The notes: generated by a model not told the origin, from the letters alone. Shown: positions 11,607-23,710, numbered from the stretch's first letter. The stretch: 64,000 nt of DNA from Ixodes scapularis (GCF_016920785.2 NW_024609846.1:79121816-79185815); one strand, 5' to 3'. Numbers and translations are program-made.

Positions 11607-12060
11607 CGCGTGTCCCAAAAATCGGTTTCTCAACCTCTCGCGTTCCGATTTTGCACAGCGTTGGGCACAGGTNNNNNNNNNNNNNNNNNNNNNNNNNNNN
11701 NNNNNNNNNNNNNNNNNNNNNNNNNNNNNNNNNNNNNNNNNNNNNNNNNNNNNNNNNNNNNNNNNNNNNNNNCCTCTCGCGTTCCGATTTTGCACAGCGT
11801 TGGGCTCAGGTGGTGCATTTTTTCTATAAAATTCGGAAAGAGCGAACTTCGCATGGTTTGAAGACCGGTGGCCTCGCTGCGTTTCCATAGGATTTAAGCC
11901 TTTTTCTTTTTTTACTTTTTCCTCCGGTAAGTTCGCTCTTTGCGATTTTCATAGAAAAATTGCACCACCTGTTGCCAACGCTGTACAAAATCTGAACGCG
12001 ATAGGTTAAGAAACCGATTTTTGCGGTCGATTTAAAGAGCCTGGCCGCTATTTGGGACAC
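11607..12060. repeat. Long inverted repeat interrupted by the scaffold gap
   Basis: The left arm (11607-11850, excluding the Ns) and the right arm (11928-12060) are diverged inverted copies that include tcggtttcttaacc, cagcgttgg, caggtggtgcattttt and agagcgaactt. The spacer is about 75 bases. This looks like a fold-back element. Confidence 0.75.
11673..11772. other. Assembly gap of 100 Ns
   Basis: Exactly 100 Ns, the conventional size for a gap of unknown length. The 39 bases on its left (11634-11672) are repeated on its right (11773-11811) with one mismatch. Confidence 0.99.
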
Positions 12061-12610
12061 GGGGCAGATGTCGTGTCTAGGCTTTTCGCGTGCCACCATG
12101 TTTGTTTATGCTGACTCCATGAGAAGAAACACTCGACCCCAGGAGAAACAAACAGTTTTCGAGCCCAGTCACTGGGTTTGAGGGTAGACTGTCACCGGCG
12201 TCCCTACCCTAACCGAGTGGACTGTGATTTCGATAAGCGCAGCCCGCATAGGCGCAGTTTCAAACACTGCTGGCGGCTGAATTCTTGTCTTTCCCCGCTC
12301 TATTTTTTTTTTTTTTTTCATATGGTGTATGTATTTTGCTGAGGACATTGAGAACGCATTGTACCACACTTAAAAAAGCAAAAAAAAAAAGAAAAAGAAG
12401 AACTGCATGTACACTATTTTTGTTGGGTACCCGCGCCACAGAACAAATGCAACTGGAATGTTGGTTTCTTGTTATTGTTGTTGTTTTTTTACCACAAGTT
12501 TTGACAGCACCGCCCGATTAGTCGCGTGTCAAGTGACAAAGCGCTTAGCTGTCGAAAATAATTTACAACAGAAGATTGCCGAAAGGCATGCATTTTCACG
12601 CTCACAAACA

Positions 12611-12984
12611 GTGGCGTACGAACTTGTTTTTGAGTGTGTGTGTGTGGGGGGGGGGGGGGGCATTTGTGTTTGGAGATTTGTGTTTGTCCTTTGTCCCTCT
12701 TGTTCCCCTTGTCCAGGGATTATTTTCGTCATTCTTGTTCAGCTCGCTTGCACCTTTGCATTTAATTGCATTATACTTGACCCCCCCCCCCCCCCTTCAA
12801 GGGCCGGGGACGGTGCCCTTGGTATCCCTTGGGCGCCACCGGGAAGTGTTTGCCCTGCCTAGTGGCGGCTCTTTCAGGGGGGGGGCAAGACGCATGCCTT
12901 GCCCCCCTACCACGCTCTAAAAGCTGGGGGGGGGGGGGGGGGGGGGTCAAACGCCCCCTTGCCCCCCGGTTGGTACGCCCATGC
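12611..12984. mobile_element. Poly(G)/poly(C)-rich MITE-like element
   Basis: Ends ggcgtacgaac (12613 on) and its inverted partner ggttggtacgcc enclose three homopolymer tracts, poly(G) near 12647 and 12927 and poly(C) near 12781. It resembles in design the element at 53948-54120. There is no coding sequence. Confidence 0.45.
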
Positions 12985-13283
12985 TCACAAATAACGTGCG
13001 TTTACCGATGGACAGGACACGGACATAGGGTCTGTACCAAATGATTGACGAAAGGAAAGTAAATGTACTGTACCAAACTTATATGAACGACTTCGTACGC
13101 TGCCGTTGCCGCGCCAGCTCATGCAACCGCAATCTTTACCGAGAGACGCATGCGGGGAGCACTGCTTATCATCTATCACGTGACGTCGACCCTTGTTTTG
13201 TGCTTTTCTTATTGAAAAAAATTGTCGAAACCACATGATGAGGTATGATAGGTACAAATGCCGCGAACGTTTTGCGAACCTGA

Positions 13284-13554
13284 GGTTTGAAGATCGAACT
13301 AAGGGGTTCGAAAGGTGCGCAAAGTTTCGAAATGTCGACCTTATTACAATTTTTTTTTTCGAACTTTCAAAATTTTGTTGGTGAGAAATTCGATTGTTTT
13401 CAAACTTCACATTTTTCGCGCTCTGAAATTCGACACTTTCGAACTTATTACGCTAATAAATTCGACGATTTTCGACCTTTCGAACCTGCTGAATTAAAAA
13501 TTCGACTATCTTCGAACTCTGAACAAACGTTCGACAAAGTTCGATCTTCAAACC
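13284..13554. mobile_element. Element with perfect 17-bp inverted ends and TTCGAA-type motif array
   Basis: The ends ggtttgaagatcgaact (13284-13300) and agttcgatcttcaaacc (13538-13554) are perfect inverted copies. Between them TTCGAA/TTCGAC motifs recur every 10-35 bases in both orientations. Open frames here are by-products of the repeats. Confidence 0.6.
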
Positions 13555-16123
13555 AAGTTAAATATAAGTTTAACACAAGAAGTCAATGTGTGAAGTGGGA
13601 GTTGAAATTGCACTCGGAGTCTTACCGTTAGCTGATCTTGCTACAAACGACGCGCTTGCAAAGCGCTGAATAATCGCTTTGGTGTGGCCTCGGCCTTGTA
13701 CCTCTCACCTTTTCTTTCGGCTTCCGCACAGAGGATCTCCCGCGCACAACTCCGTAGGTTGCCCTAGGTAAACTGTAGGTCAACAAATCCCTGATCTGTA
13801 TGCTTGAAATTCAACCGGGGCGCTTCACTGGGAGCGTCCTTCATAGCATTAGTTGTTTTGGAACGCAAGTCCCTCGATTTCCTATCGACAAAGAAAGGCG
13901 AGCGCGGAAAGCAACGCCGATGCGCTACAGCGAACGCTGAATCGGCGCTTACTTTATTATCATTAGTAACCGGTTGCATTCTAGAGCGGCCAATACCTCC
14001 ATTCGTCAAAGAAAAGTTCCAGGCAGCGGCAATATGGTTAACCCGATAACAACCGGTCGTGACCTGATCAGCTGTAGGAGGCCGGGTGGTCCCGTAATTT
14101 AGTCTGGTTGCATTCTCCTCAACCCTGACTTGTGTCGAGTGCTGCGCCTTTGTTCAGTGTTTTCTCCATCCCGCGAGTCATCCTGCCGAAAATGAACCCC
14201 CAGAGCAACTAAAATTTTTCGGGAAGCCTGGATGCCTTTATGTTCATCTGTTGTCTTGTATATTTAGTTGTCTTATGCCAGCACTGCATCTAGCCGACGT
14301 TTGATCTGATTGCTACTAGTTCGCAAATAAGTAGGAAGTACGTTCACCTGCCCGACTCAGGGCTTCTCGATAAACCGTTTAACCAGTTTAACACTTGTTT
14401 CATAAGTTACGGCAAATAACAAGTAATTCAGGTAGCATACTGTCAGTACCACAACACTGAGGAGGAAGGAGAATTAACGAACAAAACGTGTGGGCGCAGG
14501 TGAGCTGGTGTAAGTTCATAATAGTCTCGGGTAATTGTACAATCATGAAGGAGGATATTTACTATACATAAGAGAAATGGGCAACGTTTTTAGTAAAATT
14601 TATAGCAAATTTCGTAATTTATTTAGACGAAGTTAGAAAACATAGTTTGAAACTGCGGAATTCGATTTCCATCCGGGGTCATTCCGTGTCAAACGTCCCA
14701 GACGTTGCACTTGACCACCTCCGACTTCTAAAAAAAAAAAAAAAAAAAAAAAAAGTCTTTTTGCAGCAATTTTTGTATCCTTGCCCTGAAATAGTTTTAA
14801 CGAAAAAAATTTTTTTTGATGACGTGAGCGCAGTTTTAACGTTTAAAAACAGCGTGAAACTAGGCAACACTCAATAATTGAAATAAAATCAGGTTTCTGA
14901 TTAAACACCCAACAATGTTTTTTCTTAAATTTGCACAGCCTTCGACTTACAATGTTGATGAGCTTGCGCAGTTTTGTTTAATTAAAATATAAAAAAAAAA
15001 CTAAAAGTTTTTTGAAAGTTTTAGCATTTTGTTATTTTATCACAAAATATCTAATTGCTCCCGGGACTTAATATTACTTTTTACCGGCTGCCCCATAGGC
15101 GTATAATCTATTAAAAATGTTTAAAACTGCTCAATCAAATATCTCGTAGTAAACAAAAATCCTGAAGTTGCGCAAAAGTGCGTTTTTGACGCAAAAACAG
15201 CCGTTTATTTCAGCTTGAGGTGGTCCAATAAAAATACAAAATATGGTGGGTTTGGAAGAACAATTGATTGTCTTTTATTTAAATCAAAGTAATTATTGTT
15301 TAAAGCGAGAAAACAATTTATGAAGTTGAACTCTCGCACCACAACCCGGCGTCGCTTCTTAACGCCTCTGCCGCACAGCACGCCACCTGCGACGATAGCT
15401 GACACGATTAGGTCCCAACAAAGAAGGGAGTTTGCTGCCACTTCCCCTTGTCCGTCTTTCCGGCTGCAAGGTAAGAAACGGCGGGTATCGTGTAATAATC
15501 GGAGGTGCCGCCTGTGCGTCGCCATAGCAGGCCCGTTGTGCCCTTTGTATCCGAGGGCGGCTCGAAACGCGATGCCCAAACGACGGGCGGCATCAGGCGA
15601 CGTGGACTTCTCCATGCCATGCCAAAGGTTCCACAGCCACCTCCGATTCCTAAATTTAAATTAATGTCTGTTCATCTTAATGATTGTGGTGCCCCTCTAA
15701 CATATTTTTTGATGAAAAACAAATTTTATGAGGTGATGGCGGTTTGAACTCGTAAAAAGGGAGGGAGTGAAACTAGGAGTCATTTACTGAACACTGGAAT
15801 ATTTTTGCCTAAAAACCATATGGTATTTGGATTGAAATAAGGATCATGGAATTTGGTATGCTCGAAGCAGTTTTAAAAAATAAAGAATATGTGAGCATTT
15901 TAGCAATTTTTGTTTTGTTTTGTTGCAAACTATCTCTTTGTTACAAGCGACTGTAAAGATTCTTATTGACAGCTCTGTAGGCATACTGTGCACAAAAAAA
16001 GGTTTCAGGCCGTACAGCTAAATATCTTGGAAGAAAAAAAAAAAAAAAAACTCAATTTGTGCAAAATTGGGTTGTGGCATTTAAAGAGCCGTCAAAATTC
16101 AAATCCTCTCCTGCTCCCCTCCC
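13555..16123. other. Intergenic, AT-rich, no gene seen
   Basis: This stretch has a short Penelope-like end fragment at 14494-14510 (gcgcaggtgagctggtg), a 24-base poly(A) at about 14730-14754 and GAGGTGGTC-type motifs at 14703-14730, 15217 and 15640 that suggest one decayed repeat. The frames at 15205-15747 have no recognisable domain. Confidence 0.5.
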
Positions 16124-16250
16124 ATTTAGCGGGGAAATTTTCCCGCTTTATTTATCGGGGAAATTTTTCCGCTAAATTTAGCGGGGAAATTTTTCAGCTA
16201 AATTTATCGGGGAAATTTTTAACTCAGTTTAGCGGACAAATTTTTCCGCT
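16124..16250. repeat. Short tandem array of a palindromic TTTAGCGGGGAAATTT motif
   Basis: About five units of roughly 25-28 bases, each made of (a)tttagcggggaaattttt followed by its partial inverse ccgctaaa. Units vary (tttatcgggg, agcggacaaa). Related units occur at 24995-25150 on a longer period. Confidence 0.75.
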
Positions 16251-16292
16251 CGTGGAAGTTTACCCAAAAGCAACGCGCGGGGACGTCACGAG

Positions 16293-16333
16293 TGACGTCA
16301 CTCGTAACCCTCGTGACGTCACGTGTGACGTCA
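16293..16333. promoter_or_regulatory. Cluster of three perfect TGACGTCA sites
   Basis: TGACGTCA, the palindromic binding site of CREB/ATF-type bZIP factors, occurs at 16293-16300, 16314-16321 and 16326-16333. The cluster directly follows the palindromic array. Another copy sits at 25184-25191 beside the related array, so the sites may be part of the repeat rather than regulating a host gene. Confidence 0.4.
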
Positions 16334-16799
16334 TTATGGGAAACGTCTCATAATACAACGCGCGGTTACGCCGACGGCGACGCCGCTCAAGCCGAAAGCG
16401 GGCGCCTAAGAGCTGCGCTCTAAAAGCTGAAAAATCAGCTTGACGGGCTCGCTCCTCCCCAGAAAATTATACAATTAAAGATCACGAAGGTACGCAGTAC
16501 ACTACATACACTATAGTTTCTTCGTGATACAAGCAGTGTGACGCGGTTGGTTTTCTAGTCTTTCTGTTTGATAGAATAGTGGTCAATGAAAAAAAAAACA
16601 CTATAGTCATTGTCAGGGTGAGAACGGCAAGGGGCTTCTTTCGGATGCCCGACCACGAGCAAGCGCTCGTTGCCTTCCGTCGTGCTTTCGCTCTGCGCGC
16701 ACACTCAAAGCTCAGAAGACGCCGAGGGTCATTGAAGGCAGAGAGCTCGTGCGGAGGTGTGGGTTAACTGAAACTCCTCCCCGCCCTTCTCATTCTGTC

Positions 16800-17090
16800 A
16801 GCGACTATACACCTTTTCCACATGGGCGCAGCCATCTTGAATGTCGTCACTTCCGGTATGCGGTAAAACATCGTTTTGATCTGTCCACGCCGCTGGAAGG
16901 TGTTTACAAAAATGCGTGATTCTCACACATTTAATTATTTCGCCCCACCTATATTTTCTCGCATATCCCAGGTTGAAACATTTTATTATTCTTTTTCGTC
17001 CCGCATACCAGATACGGAACCCACGTCACTGAGAACAATCGCTGATTCAAGGGATTCCGACGGCACTGATCGCGTCCATAACACCGTGTA
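16800..17090. repeat. Copy of the AGACCTTTTCC MITE family (decayed)
   Basis: The sequence from tatacaccttttccacatgg onward follows the element at 31143-31393 over much of its length (GCCATCTTGA, CGTCACTT, CAGGTTGAAA, TTTTATTATT blocks). The right end is not clear. Confidence 0.55.
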
Positions 17091-17223
17091 ATGCGAAAAC
17101 GCATAATTCACTTTGGCAAAGGAATAAAACTGTTGCTCACAAAAAAAGCAGGGCAAGTTCCTCCCGCGAATTTCCTCCGCTCTTTCCACTTTAGCAGAGT
17201 GAACATTGGAGGGGAGGCAAGTG

Positions 17224-17947
17224 TGCTTTCAAATGCCCCGTGTCAAATGCCCCGCGTCAAACGCCCCGCTCTTTGATGCCCCGTTTTCAAAAGCCTAATG
17301 TTTCAGGTGCCCACGAGAGTTCGAATATTTTTTTGTAATGAGCCGCCGCAGACTGTCGCCGCAAAGCGGCATGAACGGGTGGGCCGGATAGGTTAATTAA
17401 CACGCGCCCCTGTGATACACGAGCCACACGGTGACCGTCCCCCACTGCACCAAACAACGCCGCTGAAAGAACGCAAAAAAAAAAAATTGGGTTGTGTGTG
17501 TGTTTATACAGCCTAGAACTTGGTCTGCCTCACAGGGGCGACGAGTCTCCCAGCTGTAGATGAGAAATTTAGCCAGTGCGGTACAAACCGCTGGCCTGGG
17601 GTCTTTAACGTGCGTCACGCAGTAGTGATACACGACCGCACGCCGGTACGATGCTCATCCAGATCGAAACGGGCAGGGGTGGGGCTCGAACCCAGGATCC
17701 CTGGGTTCTGCAGCGCGAGCTTTCGCTCCACGTGCTCCGAGCTGATGTGCGCTAGACCACTCGGCCACCGATCCCCCCTGAAAGAACGCAAAAAGAACGT
17801 GGGACCGGTGTACAGTGAGGACAGGGCTTTTAGCGCGCGGAGAATATGAAACGGGGTCATTGAGCGCGGGGTTTCTGAGACGCAGGGCTAATGGCACGGG
17901 GCCTTTGCCACAGGGATTCTGCACGCGGGGCGATCATGTTGCACCCC
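17224..17947. mobile_element. Inverted-repeat element with ends built of a CAAATGCCCCGYGT motif array
   Basis: On the left (17224-17315) a 14-17 base motif, caaatgccccgtgt, is repeated about five times. On the right (17821-17947) its inverse, such as acgggg plus catttga-like units, is repeated about seven times. The SINE at 17480-17777 is inserted between them. Confidence 0.6.
17480..17777 (-). mobile_element. tRNA-derived SINE with target site duplication
   Basis: Read on the minus strand, the head carries an A box (ggtggccgagtggtctagc, 17751-17769) and a B box (ctgggttcgagcccc, 17681-17695). They lie farther apart than in short tRNAs, as in Leu/Ser tRNAs with a long variable arm. A tRNA-unrelated body of about 190 bases follows and ends in an A tail. 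The 17-base duplication ctgaaagaacgcaaaaa lies at 17463-17479 and 17778-17794. This is a clear retroposed copy; it may belong to a known tick SINE family, which I cannot verify. Confidence 0.85.
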
Positions 17948-20900
17948 CATAGACACTGTTTCCAAACGAGCCCGCGTTTCCTCACACCGGGCGTGCTCAG
18001 AACCCCAATTCGCGTGGGGCGAAGCTTCTGCGCATGCGCCGTGGCGACAGCAGCGCCACCGCAGTAGCGTGACGTCATAGAGCTAGGACCCAGCCACGTG
18101 AATGGACAACTGGCACAGTCCCGCGACACGATTTGCCCAGGGACGTTCATTTCACCGTGGGGCGCGTGTTTCCACGTCAGATCGTGCAATGCTGTTCCGG
18201 GTCATAATTTTTGTTTTTGTATATTTATTCAAAAATTTATGTTAAAGCCATGTTCTTGTGAGGACCAATCAGTTATTTATTAACGCCGTAACTAAATTTC
18301 TTCCTGAGATATAACATCTCGAAGCTCGAGGCGTGGAGATTGCCAAGGTTTCGCTATGGTACTATGCACAGCCGCCAATTTTACAACCAGGCATGCACGT
18401 AGTAATGTTTATTTTTTTTTTTTTTTACTTCTTTCACATGTACACAAAATATTAAAACATGGAAATAAAAATTTCTATAAAAAAATTAAGACACAGGTCG
18501 AATAAACACGTTTTAGAGACACACTCACACAATTTTTACCAACTAACTACCTCATATAAAACGAATTTCGAGGGCTAGAAATTTACCTTTCTAGATTTAT
18601 TTTTCTTACGCTGCACTGGCCGAATTTGCTCAACATCACATAGAATAATCAGACGGGGTGAATATTAAAATTTCTAAGTTTGTATAAAAGACGTTGATAA
18701 GAAACTTTGTTGAATATGTCTGGGAAAAGTCAATGAAAATGGCATCAATTTGAAAATTGAAATCGAAACTCGAATAAATGTTTGTGAGAAATGCTTTTAA
18801 TTGGGTTTTGGTATATGCTGTTAATTGGGTCAGCACAAATTTCGTAAATCCTGCTAATGCCAAAAAAAAAAAAGATAGAGAGTAATGAATTAATAAAACA
18901 AATTATGTTTTTTTGTGTAATGTATATGCTCCAGAAACTTAGACGGAACACCGGTAAAGGGAAATAGGGCTGTGGTTACTAATTAGCTGGCAATCACCCT
19001 TCTTGTGAACGGGAATTACGTTAGCGATTTTCCAATCGCATGGAATTTCGGAAAGCTTGAGGAACTGTGAGATATGTCGCAGAAAAAAAGTTGAGGGGAT
19101 GTTTTAGTGTTTACTAATGCGTTTGAATTAATTTTGTCATACCCTGCAGCGCGCGTGAGAGTATTGGCATGTCTTTGGAAACTATAGTTTAATTAATAAC
19201 TTTTTACTGCATTAATCTCCACCCTACTAAAACAAGTGTTTGGTTTTTCTTATTTAGTTAAAAAAAAAACACGCACAAAAAACTTTTTTTTCTTAAATCT
19301 TCTTTCGAGCTTTGATTTAATTGCATTAGGACATTACTTTTCGGGTTTTCGTTTCTTCATTTTGCGTTCTGATTTTTTTGCAATAGGACGTTGCGTAACT
19401 GACGAACAAAGTAGTTAGAATCAAGATAAATGCTCGAATTTGCTCAGAAAATCACTTCCTTTTGTGGTAAATAAAAAAATAAAAAAAATAACCTTGAGAT
19501 ATATATTTTTTTTTATTGCAGAAAAGGATTTATTTAAATTTAAATAATTATATTAAAACTGGTCTGATTTAAATCGCGATTTAAATTATATTGAAATTTG
19601 TTCTCCACTCTGCTCACAAGCATGAGCCCGGTCCCATGAGTTTCAAGCCAACCTACATGTTTCGAAAATGACGTATATTCTTCAACTTTCCAACTAGATT
19701 TAACGTTTAACATACTACACCTTGTTGGAGCGAGAAAGTACTGTTATTCCAGATTCACCTGGTGCGATTCCACTTGCTAATTCGCTGTTGTAACGTCGAG
19801 CACTGCAGCTTTCATTGGGCTATTTTTTTGTTTTTTTCGCCCGCAGGAACGCCGTCGTTACCGGGCGAAATCGCACGCAAAATCGCACCATGTGAATCAG
19901 GCTTTAGAGTGTATAGACGCCAGGTTTCAAACTAAAATGACCTCCCACCATTTGAACCTTTTTTAATGCGCCATACAATCTCGGGGGCCTGTCGTCAAAA
20001 TCGACTATCGCGATCATCGTCTCTGCATACCGGCTTTCTTCTGGATTGAAACTCCAGACACGCTCTCAAAGATTCGTGTAAGTGGTCAAGCTGCCACCGT
20101 TGTGCCAAGTCTAAAATTGCTTCGACTCCCGATGATATAAACACGCGGCTAGTCACGATCTCTGCCGACAGTTTAGTGGAGAAGCTTTTCGCGTTCTGCC
20201 TAAGGTGTAATGGCACTAGCCTAACTAGATTCCGTACAGCACGGTGGCCTGCCGCATCAACCATCCATCCGTCTCTGTTCTGAACGCAAGCTTAACATGG
20301 ACCCTTCTCAAAATACGCGGCCTTCGTGGGGAGGGGGGACAAACAAACGAGTTGCAGTCTTCTTTTTTTTTTTTTTTTATTGTGTTGCAGTCTTCTGAGC
20401 CAGTCTGTTATATGCCTTCGCAATAGTACGCGGTGCCGGTGGGAGATGCTTCCTATCAGAAGATCGGTTCCCTTATTTTGCGCGTTTCTATTTCTTGAGA
20501 GGCCCGCCTGCACACATGGCGCGGGATTTATGGGTCAACCGTTGCCGATGCCGGAGCAACGCTGTCCTGACCCACAGCGCCTGGCCTCTGGCCTATACGG
20601 ACGGGACGAGCGATCGTGAGCAGCACCTGCACGAGCTTGTGCGTGCGTGTCCGCGCGCGTGCGCGTCGGGCAAAAGCGAGAAGTGGCAGACCTCTCGTTA
20701 ACTTTAAACGCATGCCAGGCCCAATTAAGTGCAGCATCCAGTTTCATCCTGAGATATGCGTAGGAAAGGCATTGGGTTCGTGAGGGTTCGTATATATGTC
20801 TGAGTATACTATAAATACTAGTTGACTCGCACTGACGATAAAAACAACTGACATGGCGGTAGCCTTGCTTCTGAACACGCACCTTGTGCTGCATATATGT

Positions 20901-21764
20901 TGTGCCACAGATTTTTTTTTTCTTGTCAAGAATGAGTAGAAATGATTACAACAGCGTGTTTGTGAGAGGTTGCATCTTCTACTGTGAATTCTACATGGCA
21001 GCATGGCGACGTGCGCGACGAAAAGCTTCGATGTGTTCAGTTTTCCACAACTGGCCAGGCACTCTCTATGTCGTCTTAAAGTGGGTTAATTCTGCTTTCC
21101 TCGACCGAAACAAGCTCGATGTCAGACTTCCAACATTGACGGTGTGGTTGAAAAATGCGATGACTCCAAGCTTGCACGGTGCTTTTTACACGCACTGTGA
21201 AACTTGCCGTTCCCAACTGATGATAGGTATCCATGATCTCAGCTTGTGACACCACCGAACCGGCTACAAACTAAAATGAAGGTGTCGTCAGTCAGTGTGG
21301 CTCTCCACCGCCCAGTGGACTCACAAGACGTCGGCCATAATCCGAACACTGCCGACTGTGCGCGGCGTCCCGGCCACCTGCTCCCATTTTGCGCGGGATT
21401 TGCGCAACACGCGCGGGCCCCGAAAGTCGCGGACCTTCCAGACCACCCTACGCCCGCGCTTCTTTATGCAGCGGATCCATCTTAACGACGCGTAATAGAA
21501 ACTAATCTACGCATCACTACATCGGCTTCCTCCGATCCGCCGGGGTCGGTATACAGTTCATCTCATCATCACCCGTCACTTCCCACTTCCCTTATCCCCC
21601 TGCTTACCCTGTCAAAAGGCAGGTTAGCAATATGACCTTTTATGATTATGATGTGACCTCACTGTGAGGTACATTTTTTTCAGTGACGTCATGTAAGGGG
21701 AACCTTAAAAGTGCACCACCTAAAAAATTCAAATGGAGAAACGTGACATGATCACAGCCATTAG
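17948..21764. other. Intergenic, mostly AT-rich, no gene seen
   Basis: A motif around tgcgcatgcgcc followed by gcgacagcagcgccaccgca (18028 on) recurs near 45540 and is a dispersed repeat. At 19480-19600 an AT-rich block with gatttaaatcgcgatttaaa resembles 36770-36825. The frames over 20500-20900 and 20884-21249 lack recognisable domains. Confidence 0.5.
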
Positions 21765-22160
21765 GGTCGCTAAACTCGTCAAACACAAAGATTCTTTGCG
21801 TTATGACGTAGCGGGGGGAGTGGCCGAAAGAACGCCGCAAAGTTTTCTTTTCTCACAAACCCGCAGATCGAAGGAAAGAAGGTATAGTCCGCTATATTTC
21901 CTAATGTTTGTACCGAAAAGCTGGCTTTTGACTTCCTAACCTCTTTCTTTTGGCCAACTAAACGATATGCGATTAGTAAAGTCTCAATTTAAAATCATTT
22001 ATCCCAGCCTGAAATTCGTTTCAAGAACGCGATGACTCCAAGCTTCCATCGTACACAATCAAATTTGTCACCGTCCATTAGAACACGCACCATCAAGTTT
22101 TTCATTCACAACTGATAATCCTGACTCTGACGTCAAGGGTACGAGAAAAGAGTCAAAGTA

Positions 22161-22300
22161 CAGGCTAGCTGGTGGAAGTCAACCATTTCGTCGTTTACCC
22201 TGAGACTGGTTTTTTTTTTTTTTAAAGCAGAAGTAACAGAAAAAACAGACAGGTCTCAAACTCAGCTATACGTTTATTTCAACAACTTCCTCTTATATAG
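22161..22300 (+). repeat. Penelope-like element terminal repeat fragment
   Basis: caggctagctggtggaag, then CCTGAGACTGG, poly(T), agcagaagtaacag and aactcagctatacgttta recur in the same order at 61516-61640. It lies beside the endonuclease remnant at 22726-23241 but in the opposite orientation to that coding strand. Confidence 0.7.
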
Positions 22301-22725
22301 TTCGTTTTCGTCGTCAACAACCAATCACATACGACTTGTCCTTTGCACCGTGACTTTACAGGTTCCACTCTATCACAAAAGAAGCGGACACTCCCAACGT
22401 TTCCAAGTGAAAAGTAGCGCCTCGTCCTGTTTACTCCCGTCTTTGTCCTGTCGTTTTTTGGCGCTGTAAATACTGATCATGAACCAACTAGCCCAAATTT
22501 CTACTTTGCTCCAAGTGAAAAGGTTCTAGCAGAAGATATGCCTCACAAAGCCCCAAGCAACTCTTTTGTGTCCTCACAATAAACAGGACAACAGCCCACA
22601 ACAACATCCCACTCAAAACTGGTCACCTCCAAAATTGTAGAAAACAGACAATACACACCAGTACACACCACAGACAATTCACGCCAAAGAAGCCTTTCAG
22701 GATGACTAAAAAAAAAAAAAATCAC

Positions 22726-23241
22726 TTAAAATTGTAAAAATTGCTTGCAGCGGTTCCCTATTTGCATGGAAGGTTGACTAATGCAATTTCCCAACGATCT
22801 AATCCTAATTGTTTCTCTTACCACCCTTTTAACATCGTTCCTTTCCTTAACAACTACATCCGTTCCAGACCAATCCGTTGTGCAGTTTCTACACTCCTCC
22901 AGATGCTTAGCCAACTCCGAATTTGCTGCATTATTTTTAACATTCCTTTTGTGTTCTGTTAAACGATCGTTTAAACACCGAGAGGTTTGGCCTACATACT
23001 TAAAACCACACGCCAAAGGAACCTCATACACCACGCCTACGCTACACGGCACCGACTTTTCCCTATGCGCCTTCTGACAGCCCCTCTGAGCCGTTTCAAA
23101 AGGTGTCAATCTATCTAACCTAAAATCCGTGCAGAATACGACATCCACGCCATATTTTTTTGCACATGCTCTAAGATTGTGGGACACCTCGTGAAAATAC
23201 GGGTAGGAACCATAAAAGAACGTCACATATTGCGCCTGCAC
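22726..23241 (-). pseudogene. Penelope-like element GIY-YIG endonuclease, 5'-truncated
   Basis: The frame encodes about 170 residues matching the C-terminal part of Penelope-like retroelement proteins. It covers the linker (FHEVSHNLRACAKKYGV, then GCQKAHREKSVPC) followed by a GIY-YIG nuclease core, VVYEVPLACGFKYVGQTSRC, with NDRLTEH, a HLEECRNC Cys/His motif and a late RETIRI Glu. In the family this domain nicks target DNA for insertion. The reverse transcriptase that should precede it is absent upstream, where sequence past 23241 is unrelated, so this is a truncated copy. The stop codon is natural for the family, and no frameshift is seen inside the domain. It is unlikely to be expressed as a functional protein alone. 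Confidence 0.88.
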
Positions 23242-23605
23242 AGTACACGCCCGTGCCTCTCACTTGGAAGTCTGTCATGGCCGCTCGGTTCATGGATCGC
23301 TAACCATTCTAGTTCCCGAACCTCTGGAACTATTATTTCTGATATTGCACGCTGCACTGTTCCTCGTCTTCGCTCAGTTGGAACGTCTCCAAGCAGCAGC
23401 GTCGAAACAGGGGGACGGGGAGAGGGCAATTAATCCCCCCCCCCCCCCCCCCCCCCCGAAGTGTCGTTGACAAAGGAGACAAGGGAAATAAAGGGGTAAG
23501 GGGGGGGGGGGGGGGGGAGGCGAGTGGCCCCAGCCCCAGACCATAGCCTCCTATACATTGCCCTGACATTTCGGACAGTTATAATAAAATAATTAGTGGA
23601 AACGG

Positions 23606-23710
23606 AAATTAGGGGGTGAGGAACTGCCGTAGAAAATGTTCGGGAGAGAGAAGAGGGGGGCTCTTCTCTCTTTCGAACATTTTCTGCGGCATATCCTCAC
23701 CAGCTAATTT
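23606..23710. repeat. Hairpin with about 50-base arms
   Basis: Arms 23606-23655 and 23661-23710 are inverted copies (aaattag...aagag / ctcttctctc...ctaattt) with a few mismatches and only five G residues as loop. It follows poly(C) (23434) and poly(G) (23499) tracts and is probably a compact fold-back MITE. Confidence 0.8.

Noticed and set aside
11328..11890. Frames of 114-186 codons across the N gap
   Set aside because: They include the Ns and the fold-back repeat; both strands are open.
13287..13631. 114-codon frame in the TTCGAA region
   Set aside because: Produced by the repeated motif; no domain.
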